Notes under the pieces: model-generated | Seen by the model: only the letters and a program-made list of their open reading frames with translations | What the model was told of the DNA's origin: nothing | Databases searched by the model: none | NCBI GenBank assembly: GCA_024224995.1 | Contig: JAAENB010000034.1 | Location: 1-27,031 of the forward strand | From: a bacterium | GTDB lineage: Bacteria; Spirochaetota; UBA4802; UBA5550 | Direction: 5' to 3' | DNA: 27,031 nucleotides | Position numbers and translations under genes: made by a program | Part shown: positions 10,601 through 16,635 of the stretch, piece after piece | Layout of the letters: the number at the start of each line of letters is the position of its first letter | Numbering within the stretch: the first letter of the stretch is position 1

Positions 10601-12017
10601 AGAAAACCCGGTCTCCGAAGAGTTTGCCGGTTCGCTCAATGGCGGCATTAGTCTTCATGCCATTAGTTCCGGTAATAATCGCTTTCTTTCCCAGCTGCCG
10701 CGGCAGATACGGGAAAATCTCAATGAACGGATCAACAGCAGCAGTATGTGGCCGGGACTGGAAAAAGAGCTGAACTCCTGCCTGGTGGAAATTTTTCAGG
10801 GCAGGGGACCGCAGATTATTTCCATGCGCCACGGCGAGATCGCTTCGAGTGATGCCCTGGTTGAGGAACCCTTTATATTAAACAGCTCAGCGAAAAGCGT
10901 TACCGTCTATATCAGCTGGTCCGGTGATGCTCCCCTGGCGTACAGCATCAGGAGAGGTGATGAAATAATTTATTTGAATAATGTGGTTGAAAAGCTGAAT
11001 TATAGTATTGCGGTGATTGCGTTTAAAAAGGACCGTGAAAATAAAATATCTTTCCGGGAGAGAGCGGCGTATCACAAACGAAAGGAATTTTTATCTCCCA
11101 TAATGCGGCAGGGGGAACTGACGTCCTATAATGACAGCCGGGTTGAACCGGGAGAGGACTGGACTGTTGAGATTGAAAGAAAATTTCCCGATGATATTTC
11201 CCGTCCGGTTCCCTATCATATTACGGTTTTTGCCGATGAATGGGCAGTGAAGTATGAGCTTGAATGCCCCGAAGGTATGATTTCGGCAGGAGACGATATT
11301 CCTCTTGGCGTAAGAATCTGGGAAGACGGGGCTCCGCTGGAAAAACTCTATTCTGCCGAAGTCCGGGTTAAAAGTCCGGGTGAGTCTTTTGGCGCCCTGG
11401 TCTCAAAATATAAAGTTTCGCCTAAAAAAATTGAGAGTGCCGGTGATTCAGGCCTGTCACCGGTAGAACAAAAACTGGAACTCATGCTTCAGGACAGTAA
11501 GGCCCTTGAGTCCATTACACAGACAAAAGAAGAGCGTATATCCCTGGAGAGCCATAAGGGCGATAAAGGGATTTATCGCGGAGTCTGTTCCGAAGTCCGG
11601 ATTCCCGGTATTTATGAGCTGGAATATTCTATTAAAGGGGTTGGGAAAAGAAGCGGTGTTTTTGAACGGACCGACTATAGAACCCTTGTGGTAAAAGCCG
11701 AACCCGACGTGGAATCGACCGTGATTAAGGCCAAATATCATGATTATAAAAATAAACAGGATGAACTTGATATCATCATAACGCCGTTGGATCGTTTTGA
11801 TAACCTCCTGGGGCCGGGCTATGCCGGTTCTTTTGAAGGGAATATTTGCGGCGTTATTATCAAAGAGGCAGCGGACAACCTTGACGGATCATATACCATC
11901 AAAACGCTCATTGAAGCGAAGAAAGATCTTCGGCAGAAAAAGGCCCTGATTAAGCTTTTCGGCAATGAGCTCTTTAATGATTTTCCAAAGAAGTTGCTTT
12001 CAAAAAAGAAAAAATAA
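4611..12017 (+). CDS. Giant multidomain protein: thioredoxin-fold-like N-terminus, 15 Ig-like repeats, VWA-like domain, beta-rich C-terminus
   Basis: 2468 residues. ATG 4611 is fixed by an in-frame TGA at 4596 and by AAAAGGA at 4598-4604. There is no signal peptide. Residues 1-170 look like a redoxin/thioredoxin fold (IGEPYIYENLSLPTFQGG, then VIIVIFIDI), but the usual CxxC position reads INGWEW, so no redox activity is expected. Fifteen Ig-like repeats of the SbsA/Big_5 style begin at residues 235, 350, 461, 570, 680, 790, 897, 1007, 1115, 1222, 1331, 1441, 1549, 1656 and 1765. Typical pieces are FSKPVxGAxxxxNYSFS, DxxGNxLxxNxISYxID. Two subtypes alternate from repeat 6 on. Residues 1872-2060 resemble a VWA domain (CDILLALECPMDM, DDRVGVIYY), but the DxSxS metal site is lost. 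Residues 2085-2468 are beta-rich modules ending in a lysine tail. The function is unknown. It may be a scaffold or adhesin-like protein, with location uncertain because no export signal is seen. The next gene overlaps its stop by one base. Confidence 0.9.
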   Translation: MLNIGEPYIYENLSLPTFQGGRDKLSNYSDRVIIVIFIDIINGWEWLERFDAIYRDILNNPGVTKNDFQVMAVVYNYEDSGAEVIKGIEYEGPVTPAWVQARIIRHKLEDISFPVMANGSWISSMAYDYEYAFSRDKDPFFRGNTGNSFFAYIFSKENLVVDKWSKNCSSNGDPISFNHLVLKHRGYVITGISELDGAIADRSGRENAVRVKFYSELFYNTKAFVVERVKNILAPPKVSYTEPETGTRLSELKQVLVIFSKPVDENAAINPENYTVSGGAAGGTRVVSASYRDHDKIENTVTLELTGEFIDNPEDNSLVITINRTALKDASGVVIPQHENIIHYKVDLDRPSVRPLSDPINLTLGLNTKDGINTSIVSFSKPVTGALEPASYKFSTGGIAVTRVLNLVGEEYELTIHVQEGAPLNDGDTVQLTIDNKKVTGVSGNPLDQSVITYTVDGLSPSAIADSEGLNLILGPEMIEDKDLSTISFTKPVNGAQNPENYSFNIDGIVVTGVAYIGGNEYALAVDIEYILPVSDGDEIILELNSEKITDDVGNMLLGNTISYIVDTKRPAVIADTAGMNRILGSKTGKHGCSSIIGFTKPVSGATNLGYYTFSEPGMRVTAIEPLDNNEFRLIIHIDEDAPLSHGDDVILKLDEGEITDRVGNQLHGNIVEYQIDALCPEVITGYNESNLVLGTGTEHRYNNSVIGFTELVVGADDKENYTFSVEGINVIDVLDKGENQYELTIHIDDSVSLTHGQELALILEQDKVVNRVGNMLPENKVAYTIDSEPPTFIADPPDNSKIKELETIKISFSKSVVGADDWINYQMQGLLRGVEMAANSLHTYDETTCTATLKFTGMFHEGIVERPMEITVTGITDKAGNRLKKNTISYVVDTRRPNVHADNTYPNLHLGAKTEDGLNTTIISFSEPVTGADKLSNYTFSREGIRVTDSEDLGEGRYLLTMKTAQELALSHGESINLTISKSGVTDIAGNWLDRNSISYTLDADMPYIRVEPPRGSNMRTLNMIEITFSKDVAGVEQWLENYRVSKRVGSLEIDRDGAHYYDAPNRKAVLYLKGDPGSEADNEVFEIILSGITDKVGNIPADNTIQYSIDSRPPSLITGTGQVLGIKTEGGNNRVSIEFSKPVLGAEELRIYSFGKEGLRVTGATAVSDRKYELTIHIADGTEFVNEEEVILEIDREHVRDSVGNILDQNRLSFAIDAEPPVLLKVEPPEKTTISSFEEVTLYFSKDVTGTDNWREHYIISGASGKLGIDPGALPRYDELNRQISLRFTGSFDEDIEYREMQLTLKGIKDEAGNLIDETTVSYIIDTRRPGVTAESTYPNLSLGAKTADGINYSIISYTEDVLGAENPENYSFSREGLNVTGVEDLGASRYRLTIEMKKGVYYTHGDTVKLIVNREGIKDEAGNILDENTVTYTIDGMLPTIRVEPPNNSRLRTLDAISVYFSRDVLGAEKWLSNYSISQKVGSLAIDPNGAHEYEARTRKAVLKLKGDPGKNADNETLEFVLSGITDAVGNVLEESSICYSIDAKPPSLLPIENLVLGSKTEGGNNKVVVEFSKTVFGADEPAIYSFNRAGIRVTGVSGLSDKQYELNIHIDSRAALEDGDEVALEVKSERVKDDVGNLLLVNRLSFLVDARPPVVTSVLPEENTVLNHLDEVKIYFSKELTGAENWQDHYALKGAAGNIEIASGDVHEYDESTKRVTLKFSGTAGKTIEFGSMQLVIKGLKDESGNVIEKKTISYILDTKGPSVAAESVEIIDADMRNHVSRIRYSEAVLGAEKPENYSFSVEGLQVASIQQIDERDFELTIAIEEEAPVSKDDEIFLIAKKEGISDAAGNPLEENRISYRVEKIHSCDILLALECPMDMVPAKGNESRSVNDILRDTLDAFIHTWKANLEADDRVGVIYYKNYGSSGTGNSAAYEELKFLDDISPDEIEQIANTRVNHGGYSPVDSWVDVAVKTLKEKREPGRDQALLHLGGENPVSEEFAGSLNGGISLHAISSGNNRFLSQLPRQIRENLNERINSSSMWPGLEKELNSCLVEIFQGRGPQIISMRHGEIASSDALVEEPFILNSSAKSVTVYISWSGDAPLAYSIRRGDEIIYLNNVVEKLNYSIAVIAFKKDRENKISFRERAAYHKRKEFLSPIMRQGELTSYNDSRVEPGEDWTVEIERKFPDDISRPVPYHITVFADEWAVKYELECPEGMISAGDDIPLGVRIWEDGAPLEKLYSAEVRVKSPGESFGALVSKYKVSPKKIESAGDSGLSPVEQKLELMLQDSKALESITQTKEERISLESHKGDKGIYRGVCSEVRIPGIYELEYSIKGVGKRSGVFERTDYRTLVVKAEPDVESTVIKAKYHDYKNKQDELDIIITPLDRFDNLLGPGYAGSFEGNICGVIIKEAADNLDGSYTIKTLIEAKKDLRQKKALIKLFGNELFNDFPKKLLSKKKK
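7299..8600 (+). repeat. Four-Ig-domain block, copy 1 (residues 897-1330)
   Basis: Copy 1 of a 1302-bp in-frame block. Its four domains are 110, 108, 107 and 109 residues long, exactly the lengths in copy 2. Landmarks shared with copy 2 are TYPNLxLGAKTxDGxN, RVEPPxxSxxRTL, GAHxYxAxxRKAVLxLKGDPG, LGxKTEGGNN and PPV at domain starts. Confidence 0.85.
8601..9902 (+). repeat. Four-Ig-domain block, copy 2 (residues 1331-1764)
   Basis: Copy 2 directly abuts copy 1 and has the same total length (434 codons) and the same four domain lengths. Protein similarity is obvious along the whole block, while the DNA has diverged at many positions. The tandem duplication is therefore not recent. Confidence 0.85.
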
Positions 12018-13717
12018 TGAAAAAGTTACCCGTAGGCATCTCAGACTTTAAAGACGTAATTGAAGAAGATTATTATTTCATTGATAAAACACTCTTTATT
12101 AAAGAGATTATTGACAATTCGGCTAAAGTTCTTCTTGTTCCAAGACCGAGAAGATTCGGCAAAACTATCAATCTTTCAATGCTCAGGTATTTTTACGAAA
12201 AGACCGAAAAAAACAATAAACATCTTTTCGAAAAACTGGCCATATGGCAGCAGCAAGAAGAATATACTTCAAAGCAGGGAAAATACCCTGTTATATTTTT
12301 AACGTTTAAAGATATTAAATCGCAGGAATGGGCCGACTGTCTTCAACTCATTAAAAGTACGGTGGCAGATGAATTCAAACGGCATAGTTATCTTCTTGAA
12401 GGTGATATCTTAGAAGAATGGGATAAAAAATTATTTAAAGATATTATTTATTTGGAGGCTGAGAAGAACGATTATATAAAGTCACTTTCATTTCTTTCAA
12501 GAATCCTTGAAAAATATTACAATAAAAAAGTTGTTATTCTTATAGATGAGTATGATACACCAATACAGGCCGGATATATAAACAATTTTTATGGTGAGAT
12601 TGCTGACTTTATGCGCGGGTTTCTCGGCTCCGGTCTTAAAGACAACTCATCCCTGGAAAAATCTGTTGTTACGGGAATTATGAGGGTTGCCAGGGAGTCG
12701 ATTTTTTCCGGCCTTAATAACCTCGGGGTTTTTACGCTTCTTTCTGAAGAATTTTCAGATAAATTCGGATTCACCGATCCTGAACTCAAAAAGATGCTTC
12801 AAGATTTTAATATTTCAAATAAATATAATGATGTAAGGTTCTGGTATAACGGCTATATTTTTGGTCAGGAAACCGTTTATAATCCCTGGTCAATTATTAA
12901 TTTTATCAGCAGCAAATCAAAAGAATTAATCCCCTACTGGATCAATACATCAGATAATAAAATTATAGAAATATTGCTTTCTACCGGGGGCAAAGAATTA
13001 AAAGAAGAGATCGACATTCTCATACGCGGTGAATGTATTGAAAAACCTATTGATGAGAGTATTGTGTTTTCCGATATCGAGAAAAAAGACGAGCTCATCT
13101 GGAGCTTTCTCCTCTTTGGCGGATATTTGAAACAGACGAATCAAAGAGTGGTGAATAAAGAGCGTGTCTATTCATTATCAATACCGAATGAAGAAGTTTC
13201 GTATATCTATACAAAAGTTGTCAAATCCTATTTTACGGATAAAATTGAGAATAAAAGAATCGAAGTAATGCTCAATGCCTTAATCAATGGCGACATCGAG
13301 CTTTTTGAACTTCTTTTAAAAGAGCTTGTTCTCAAGATGTTCAGTTATCATGATTTTGGAGATGAATCGGAACGGGTTTACCAATCATTTGTCATTGGTC
13401 TTTTTGTGTGGCTTGCCGAAAGTCACGAAGTGACAAGCAACCGGGAATCGGGTTACGGCCGGTATGATGTTATGATTATTCCAAAAGATACAACAAAGGT
13501 AGCCTATGTTATTGAATTCAAAAAGATTGGCGTCTTTGGCAGCGAGACAATTGAAGAAGCCCTTGCAAGCGCCTTTAAACAAATTGAAGAAAAGAAATAC
13601 GAAACCGAGCTTACGGGCAAGGGTATAACCAATTATAAAAAACTCGCTATTGTATTCAAGGGTAAAGAGGTGACTGTGCGGGAACAGGGAAATGATACCT
13701 CTTCAACCCGGAAGTAA
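12017..13717 (+). CDS. AAA-ATPase-like protein with C-terminal PD-(D/E)XK nuclease-like domain
   Basis: 566 residues, matching the widespread AAA-ATPase_like plus PDDEXK_9 family (PF09820/PF08011). The N-terminus KLPVGISDFKDVIEEDYYFIDKT is diagnostic. A P-loop-like motif RPRRFGKT spans 43-50 and the Walker B region VVILIDEYDTPIQ spans 172-184. The C-terminal nuclease-like core has RYDVMI with D484 and VIEFKK with E500 and K502, the D...ExK pattern. No signal peptide is present. The biological role of this family is not established; proposals link it to mobile elements or defence. ATG 12017 shares its A with the TAA of the giant gene (TAATG). No Shine-Dalgarno motif is seen, so translation probably depends on reinitiation. 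Base composition is more AT-rich than in the giant gene. Confidence 0.92.
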   Translation: MKKLPVGISDFKDVIEEDYYFIDKTLFIKEIIDNSAKVLLVPRPRRFGKTINLSMLRYFYEKTEKNNKHLFEKLAIWQQQEEYTSKQGKYPVIFLTFKDIKSQEWADCLQLIKSTVADEFKRHSYLLEGDILEEWDKKLFKDIIYLEAEKNDYIKSLSFLSRILEKYYNKKVVILIDEYDTPIQAGYINNFYGEIADFMRGFLGSGLKDNSSLEKSVVTGIMRVARESIFSGLNNLGVFTLLSEEFSDKFGFTDPELKKMLQDFNISNKYNDVRFWYNGYIFGQETVYNPWSIINFISSKSKELIPYWINTSDNKIIEILLSTGGKELKEEIDILIRGECIEKPIDESIVFSDIEKKDELIWSFLLFGGYLKQTNQRVVNKERVYSLSIPNEEVSYIYTKVVKSYFTDKIENKRIEVMLNALINGDIELFELLLKELVLKMFSYHDFGDESERVYQSFVIGLFVWLAESHEVTSNRESGYGRYDVMIIPKDTTKVAYVIEFKKIGVFGSETIEEALASAFKQIEEKKYETELTGKGITNYKKLAIVFKGKEVTVREQGNDTSSTRK

Positions 13718-13781
13718 TTGTTTCCCACAGGCAGGCACAAAAAAAATTTTTCAATTCCGAACAGTAAAAGAACGCCGGTTA

Positions 13782-14213
13782 TTACCAGGTTGCATTACCG
13801 GTATTATAGGTTCCCATGCTGTCTTCACAGACATTGACCAGGGTGGCACTTGTGGTATTCTTATCTTGAGTCATATAAATTGTGTAACCCTCTCCGGTAT
13901 CAAGTGTGCTGTCGCTATCTGCATCGTAAAAAGCTAAAATGTAGGCTGTGGTAAAGGAAAAGTTGTTTAACGTCATAGTATCGGGAGATGAAGTAGCTGC
14001 TTGACAGTTGCTGTAATCCGGTGTTGCACTTGCCCAGTCTGTTCCCGTTGGAGCCGTTGTAAAAAAACGGAGACAAACCTGGTCATTTGAAGGAGTTCCT
14101 GCGTAAACAATAGAAGCCACGTAATCATTACAATCGCTGCCTTCATCATCGCCAAAGCATGAGTTGACCGTTAAACATAATAGTAAACAAAAAAATAGTG
14201 TGATATATTTCAT
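13782..14213 (-). CDS. Small lipoprotein with an EF-hand-like loop
   Basis: 143 residues; product family not recognised. The N-terminus (MKYITLFFCLLLCLTVNSC) is a lipoprotein signal with C19 as the likely acylated residue. The mature part contains four more cysteines (DCND, VCLR, NCQA, VCED), suggesting two disulfides. Near the C-terminal third, DADSDSTLDTGE matches the DxDxDxxxDxxE spacing of calcium-binding EF-hand/dockerin-like loops. Such loops occur in small secreted beta-sandwich lipoproteins of spirochaetes and myxobacteria. ATG follows an AAGGGGGA ribosome binding site and a good promoter. It converges on the AAA-like gene with 64 bp between stops. Confidence 0.8.
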   Translation of the reverse strand: MKYITLFFCLLLCLTVNSCFGDDEGSDCNDYVASIVYAGTPSNDQVCLRFFTTAPTGTDWASATPDYSNCQAATSSPDTMTLNNFSFTTAYILAFYDADSDSTLDTGEGYTIYMTQDKNTTSATLVNVCEDSMGTYNTGNATW

Positions 14214-14246
14214 GTAAGTCCCCCTTATATTTGTTATAACTCTTAT

Positions 14247-14275
14247 AGTGTACCCCTAAAAAAGAGCACTGTCAA
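14247..14275 (-). promoter_or_regulatory. sigma70-type promoter for the small lipoprotein
   Basis: On the minus strand, TTGACA (complement of 14270-14275) is followed after 17 bases by TACACT (complement of 14247-14252). The predicted start leaves a leader of roughly 27 bases before the ATG. The same 26-bp stretch carries an 8-bp inverted repeat (TGTCAATT at 14270, AATTGACA at 14288), so a second -35-like TTGACA points rightward. Confidence 0.55.
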
Positions 14276-14289
14276 TTTTTTTTTCTTAA

Positions 14290-14318
14290 TTGACACCTTG
14301 CTTCTTTACCGATAAAAA
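14290..14318 (+). promoter_or_regulatory. Weak candidate promoter giving a leaderless start
   Basis: TTGACA at 14290-14295 is followed after 17 bases by TAAAAA at 14313-14318, a 4-of-6 match to the -10 consensus. The expected transcript start falls at about 14325, essentially on the ATG at 14326, which lacks a ribosome binding site. Confidence 0.25.
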
Positions 14319-14325
14319 AATTAGT

Positions 14326-14613
14326 ATGATAACACAAAAAGAAAAAAGAAATCTCATAAGCGCCTCCCTGGAAAAATACCCAATGGGAACTGCAAGGGAA
14401 ATAATCCGGGAAAATGAACCGTGCAGTGATGATGGGGAAATGCTGGTCTGTGAGCTTGAAGGCCGTAAGCAGCAGGGGAGCCGCCATTATGTAGACGAAG
14501 AGGGGAATCACCGGTCGAAGAGTTATTCTATAATTCCAGCCCTTTGTTATATCTTCGACAGGGAAGATCGTTTAATCGAAGTTGATGTGATTGAAGAGAA
14601 TCGCGGAGAATAA
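14326..14613 (+). CDS. Small hypothetical protein
   Basis: 95 residues, not recognised. It begins MITQKEKRNLISASLEKYP and contains REIIRENEPCSDDGEMLVCELEGRK and, near the end, YIFDREDRLIEVDVIEE. Soluble, acidic, with no signal peptide or membrane segment. The frame can be opened further upstream with TTG at 14290, but that TTG is the start of a -35-like hexamer, so ATG 14326 is preferred. No Shine-Dalgarno motif is seen. The coding frame is clean, and the gene ends eight bases before the convergent CsgG-like gene, which supports a real gene. Confidence 0.6.
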   Translation: MITQKEKRNLISASLEKYPMGTAREIIRENEPCSDDGEMLVCELEGRKQQGSRHYVDEEGNHRSKSYSIIPALCYIFDREDRLIEVDVIEENRGE

Positions 14614-14620
14614 AGAATCA

Positions 14621-15250
14621 TTATTCTTTTTTATACATCTTATTCTCCCTCATAATAACTTCACTTCCGTTAAAAAAATAGGTATTCACCGTTTTTCCCC
14701 CGGACTGAGTACTCACAATATTCGCTTCATCGGAAGATAATTCTTTTCCTGTTGGTATTTCAACCAATTTATTAATGGTCAAATAGGCTTTTACCGCCGG
14801 CGTCAATGTCATGGTATGATTGATCGATAAGATATAATTGGCGCCAACGAGCCCGCCAACTTTCACCCTGGACTCCTCTTCAAGAAGTCCCGATTGGGAA
14901 AGCTCCTGTTCTTTGAGAATCCGGGTTAAGTTATTTCTGTTGACAATGCTGAAGTTTTTATTATTGGGGAAATACCCTGTCAAAATTCTTACGGTACCGG
15001 AATATATTTTTTGAGACAGCGCTTGTTTGAAGACCGGCATGTTTTGTTTATCCGTAACCGGCGGGTTGGCCATGAGGTGAATTGATTTCTCAGGAATATA
15101 AATAATAAGCGCGACTTTTTTGTTTGCTTTTAATAGTTTCTTGATCGTAAGGATGTAATTGGCGGAAACCCTTTTTTTATCCGCGTGTCCAAATGCCTGG
15201 AGAAAACATATAACAAGTATGATTACAACAACGGATCTTTTGCTTTTCAT
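14621..15250 (-). CDS. CsgG/LpoB-like secreted protein
   Basis: 209 residues with an N-terminal signal peptide (MKSKRSVVVIILVICFLQAFGHA). No cysteine follows it, so cleavage is probably by signal peptidase I. Residues about 98-150, FSIVNRNNLTRILKEQELSQSG and then VGGLVGANYILSINH, are the characteristic core of the CsgG/LpoB (curli-secretion or penicillin-binding-protein activator) alpha/beta fold found in many periplasmic proteins. Family membership does not settle the role. AAGGAG stands before the ATG. Twenty bases separate it from the upstream DHH gene, so the two are probably one operon. Confidence 0.8.
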   Translation of the reverse strand: MKSKRSVVVIILVICFLQAFGHADKKRVSANYILTIKKLLKANKKVALIIYIPEKSIHLMANPPVTDKQNMPVFKQALSQKIYSGTVRILTGYFPNNKNFSIVNRNNLTRILKEQELSQSGLLEEESRVKVGGLVGANYILSINHTMTLTPAVKAYLTINKLVEIPTGKELSSDEANIVSTQSGGKTVNTYFFNGSEVIMRENKMYKKE

Positions 15251-15270
15251 CGTGAAACTCCTTTATTCTT

Positions 15271-16380
15271 TTAATCCTGGTTAAAAACATTGAGGACATT
15301 CTTCTTCATTCTGGCAAAGAAACCGGTAACTCCTTCAAAAGAAGAAATATTATCTCTCTGGTGCTTGAGCAGTTCAACAGTACTTTGCTGTACAACTTTC
15401 CAGAGTGCTGTTTTGTCCGGGCATTTGGAAAAATAAGACAGGTCTACCTGGTAAGCGCCTTTATAATTTCGTGCTCCGCCATTTGGCGTAATTGATTTAA
15501 TGAACTGGTTCAAGTCGAACCGTTTATTCGCAGTGCGGCAGGAAGCATCAAGGTGAAAGGTGCCGTCTTCCCGTTCTATTATCGCAAAAATTATCGCCGT
15601 AGAAACTTTTTCTCCGGACAATAAAAAATCAGCAATAATGGCAATACTGTCCCGGTACGATTCCGGAAGAAATCCAACACCGCTAATGAGCCAGCCTTTA
15701 TAAATAATTTGATTTAAAATAGTCTTGCTCAGTATGGTAACAGTTTCTTCGGAAAAAGGCATCTCTTTAATGCTTTCCAGAATATTATTATTCACATAGG
15801 GCTCAAGGTACGATATTGCTTTTTTGTCAAGACTCCTGGCATGGGTTAAATAATCCGTATCGGAGTAAATCCCATAGGATAGCGCGGTAGCTGCACGTTC
15901 CATAAGAGCCGCCTCTATAGTCTCATTATTGTGGATATCCAGGGACTCAAAAATATGGGCCAGTATTGTGGAAACAGAGCCCGCCTCTTTTGATTGTATT
16001 TTAAACTCCGCGTCCACCAGGTCTTCCGCTTCTTCATGGTGATCAATATGTATGGCGCATGGAAGAGATTTACCGATCGCTTCAACAAAGGATGTCTGGT
16101 GGTCAAGTACGGCGTAAGCATTATATTCAGACAGTTTGGGCAGTTCATTGGGAAATATAACAGGAATAGCTAATTTGTTTATAAAAACTTCATTCTGGGG
16201 TAATGATACGGGAGACAGAGAGACAATGGAAATATCTGTTTTGTATAAATCTCCCAGTATTTTTAACGCAAAGGAGGAGGCAATAACGTCAGGATCGGGT
16301 GATCCTTTTATAAAAACAAGTATTTTGTCTAATTTTTTTATCGTTTCAATGAGTTCTTCTGCCAATTGAACAAAATCCAT
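15271..16380 (-). CDS. DHH-family phosphoesterase (NrnA-like), with altered motifs
   Basis: 369 residues, cytoplasmic. DHH-family enzymes hydrolyse short RNA or cyclic-dinucleotide products (NrnA, GdpP type) using two manganese ions. Visible motifs are motif I GSPDPDVIAS (D29, D31), motif II VLDHQTS (D93), motif III HIDHHEE (D113-H115) and motif IV GIYSDTDYL (D174). The DHHA1 substrate loop, usually GGH, reads NGGARNYKGAY at 300-310, so the histidine is replaced. The histidine that normally precedes PDxD in motif I is also missing (KGSPDPD). The substrate may therefore differ from NrnA. ATG 16380 is preceded by AAAAGGTAA. It probably leads a two-gene operon with the CsgG-like gene. Confidence 0.9.
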   Translation of the reverse strand: MDFVQLAEELIETIKKLDKILVFIKGSPDPDVIASSFALKILGDLYKTDISIVSLSPVSLPQNEVFINKLAIPVIFPNELPKLSEYNAYAVLDHQTSFVEAIGKSLPCAIHIDHHEEAEDLVDAEFKIQSKEAGSVSTILAHIFESLDIHNNETIEAALMERAATALSYGIYSDTDYLTHARSLDKKAISYLEPYVNNNILESIKEMPFSEETVTILSKTILNQIIYKGWLISGVGFLPESYRDSIAIIADFLLSGEKVSTAIIFAIIEREDGTFHLDASCRTANKRFDLNQFIKSITPNGGARNYKGAYQVDLSYFSKCPDKTALWKVVQQSTVELLKHQRDNISSFEGVTGFFARMKKNVLNVFNQD

Positions 16381-16424
16381 TTTTTTTACCTTTTGGTTTT
16401 ATACTATAATACAATAAATATTGG

Positions 16425-16474
16425 TAACTACTGAGCTATGATGATATTATCCCCCCGAATTAGCTGAGTAGTTA
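16425..16474. repeat. 14-bp imperfect inverted repeat with 22-bp spacer
   Basis: TAACTACTGAGCTA at 16425-16438 is matched by TAGCTGAGTAGTTA at 16461-16474, with one mismatched pair out of 14. The spacer contains CCCCCC. No coding sequence is inside. It could be a small insertion-element remnant, a miniature transposable element, or a structured leader between the divergent DHH and membrane-protein genes. Confidence 0.6.
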
Positions 16475-16536
16475 TTTACGAATACTATCATATAATTGTT
16501 TATTTGAAAATAATTTTTTATTTTTGATCCCGAAAA

Positions 16537-16558
16537 ATAGGGACAAATTTGTCCCTAT
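16537..16558. promoter_or_regulatory. 22-bp perfect palindrome overlapping a -35 box (operator candidate)
   Basis: The two 11-bp halves (ATAGGGACAAA and its complement) are perfect and have no spacer. This is the form of a dimeric repressor site rather than an RNA hairpin. The right half covers the TTGTCC used as -35 of the membrane-protein promoter. Confidence 0.5.
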
Positions 16559-16578
16559 AATCTTTTTATTAATATGAT
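16549..16578 (+). promoter_or_regulatory. Candidate promoter for the PH-like membrane protein
   Basis: TTGTCC at 16549-16554 and TATGAT at 16573-16578 are 18 bases apart. The start near 16585 leaves a leader of about 50 bases with GAGGAA as ribosome binding site. Confidence 0.45.
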
Positions 16579-16635
16579 GACAGGGATTCCATTTCCTGCT
16601 CTATTGGCTAAAACCAGAAGGAAAAGCGAGGAATT

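Noticed and set aside
13692..13937. 81-codon plus-strand open frame between and across the two convergent genes
   Set aside because: It overlaps the 3' ends of both the AAA-like gene and the small lipoprotein gene and has no start signal.
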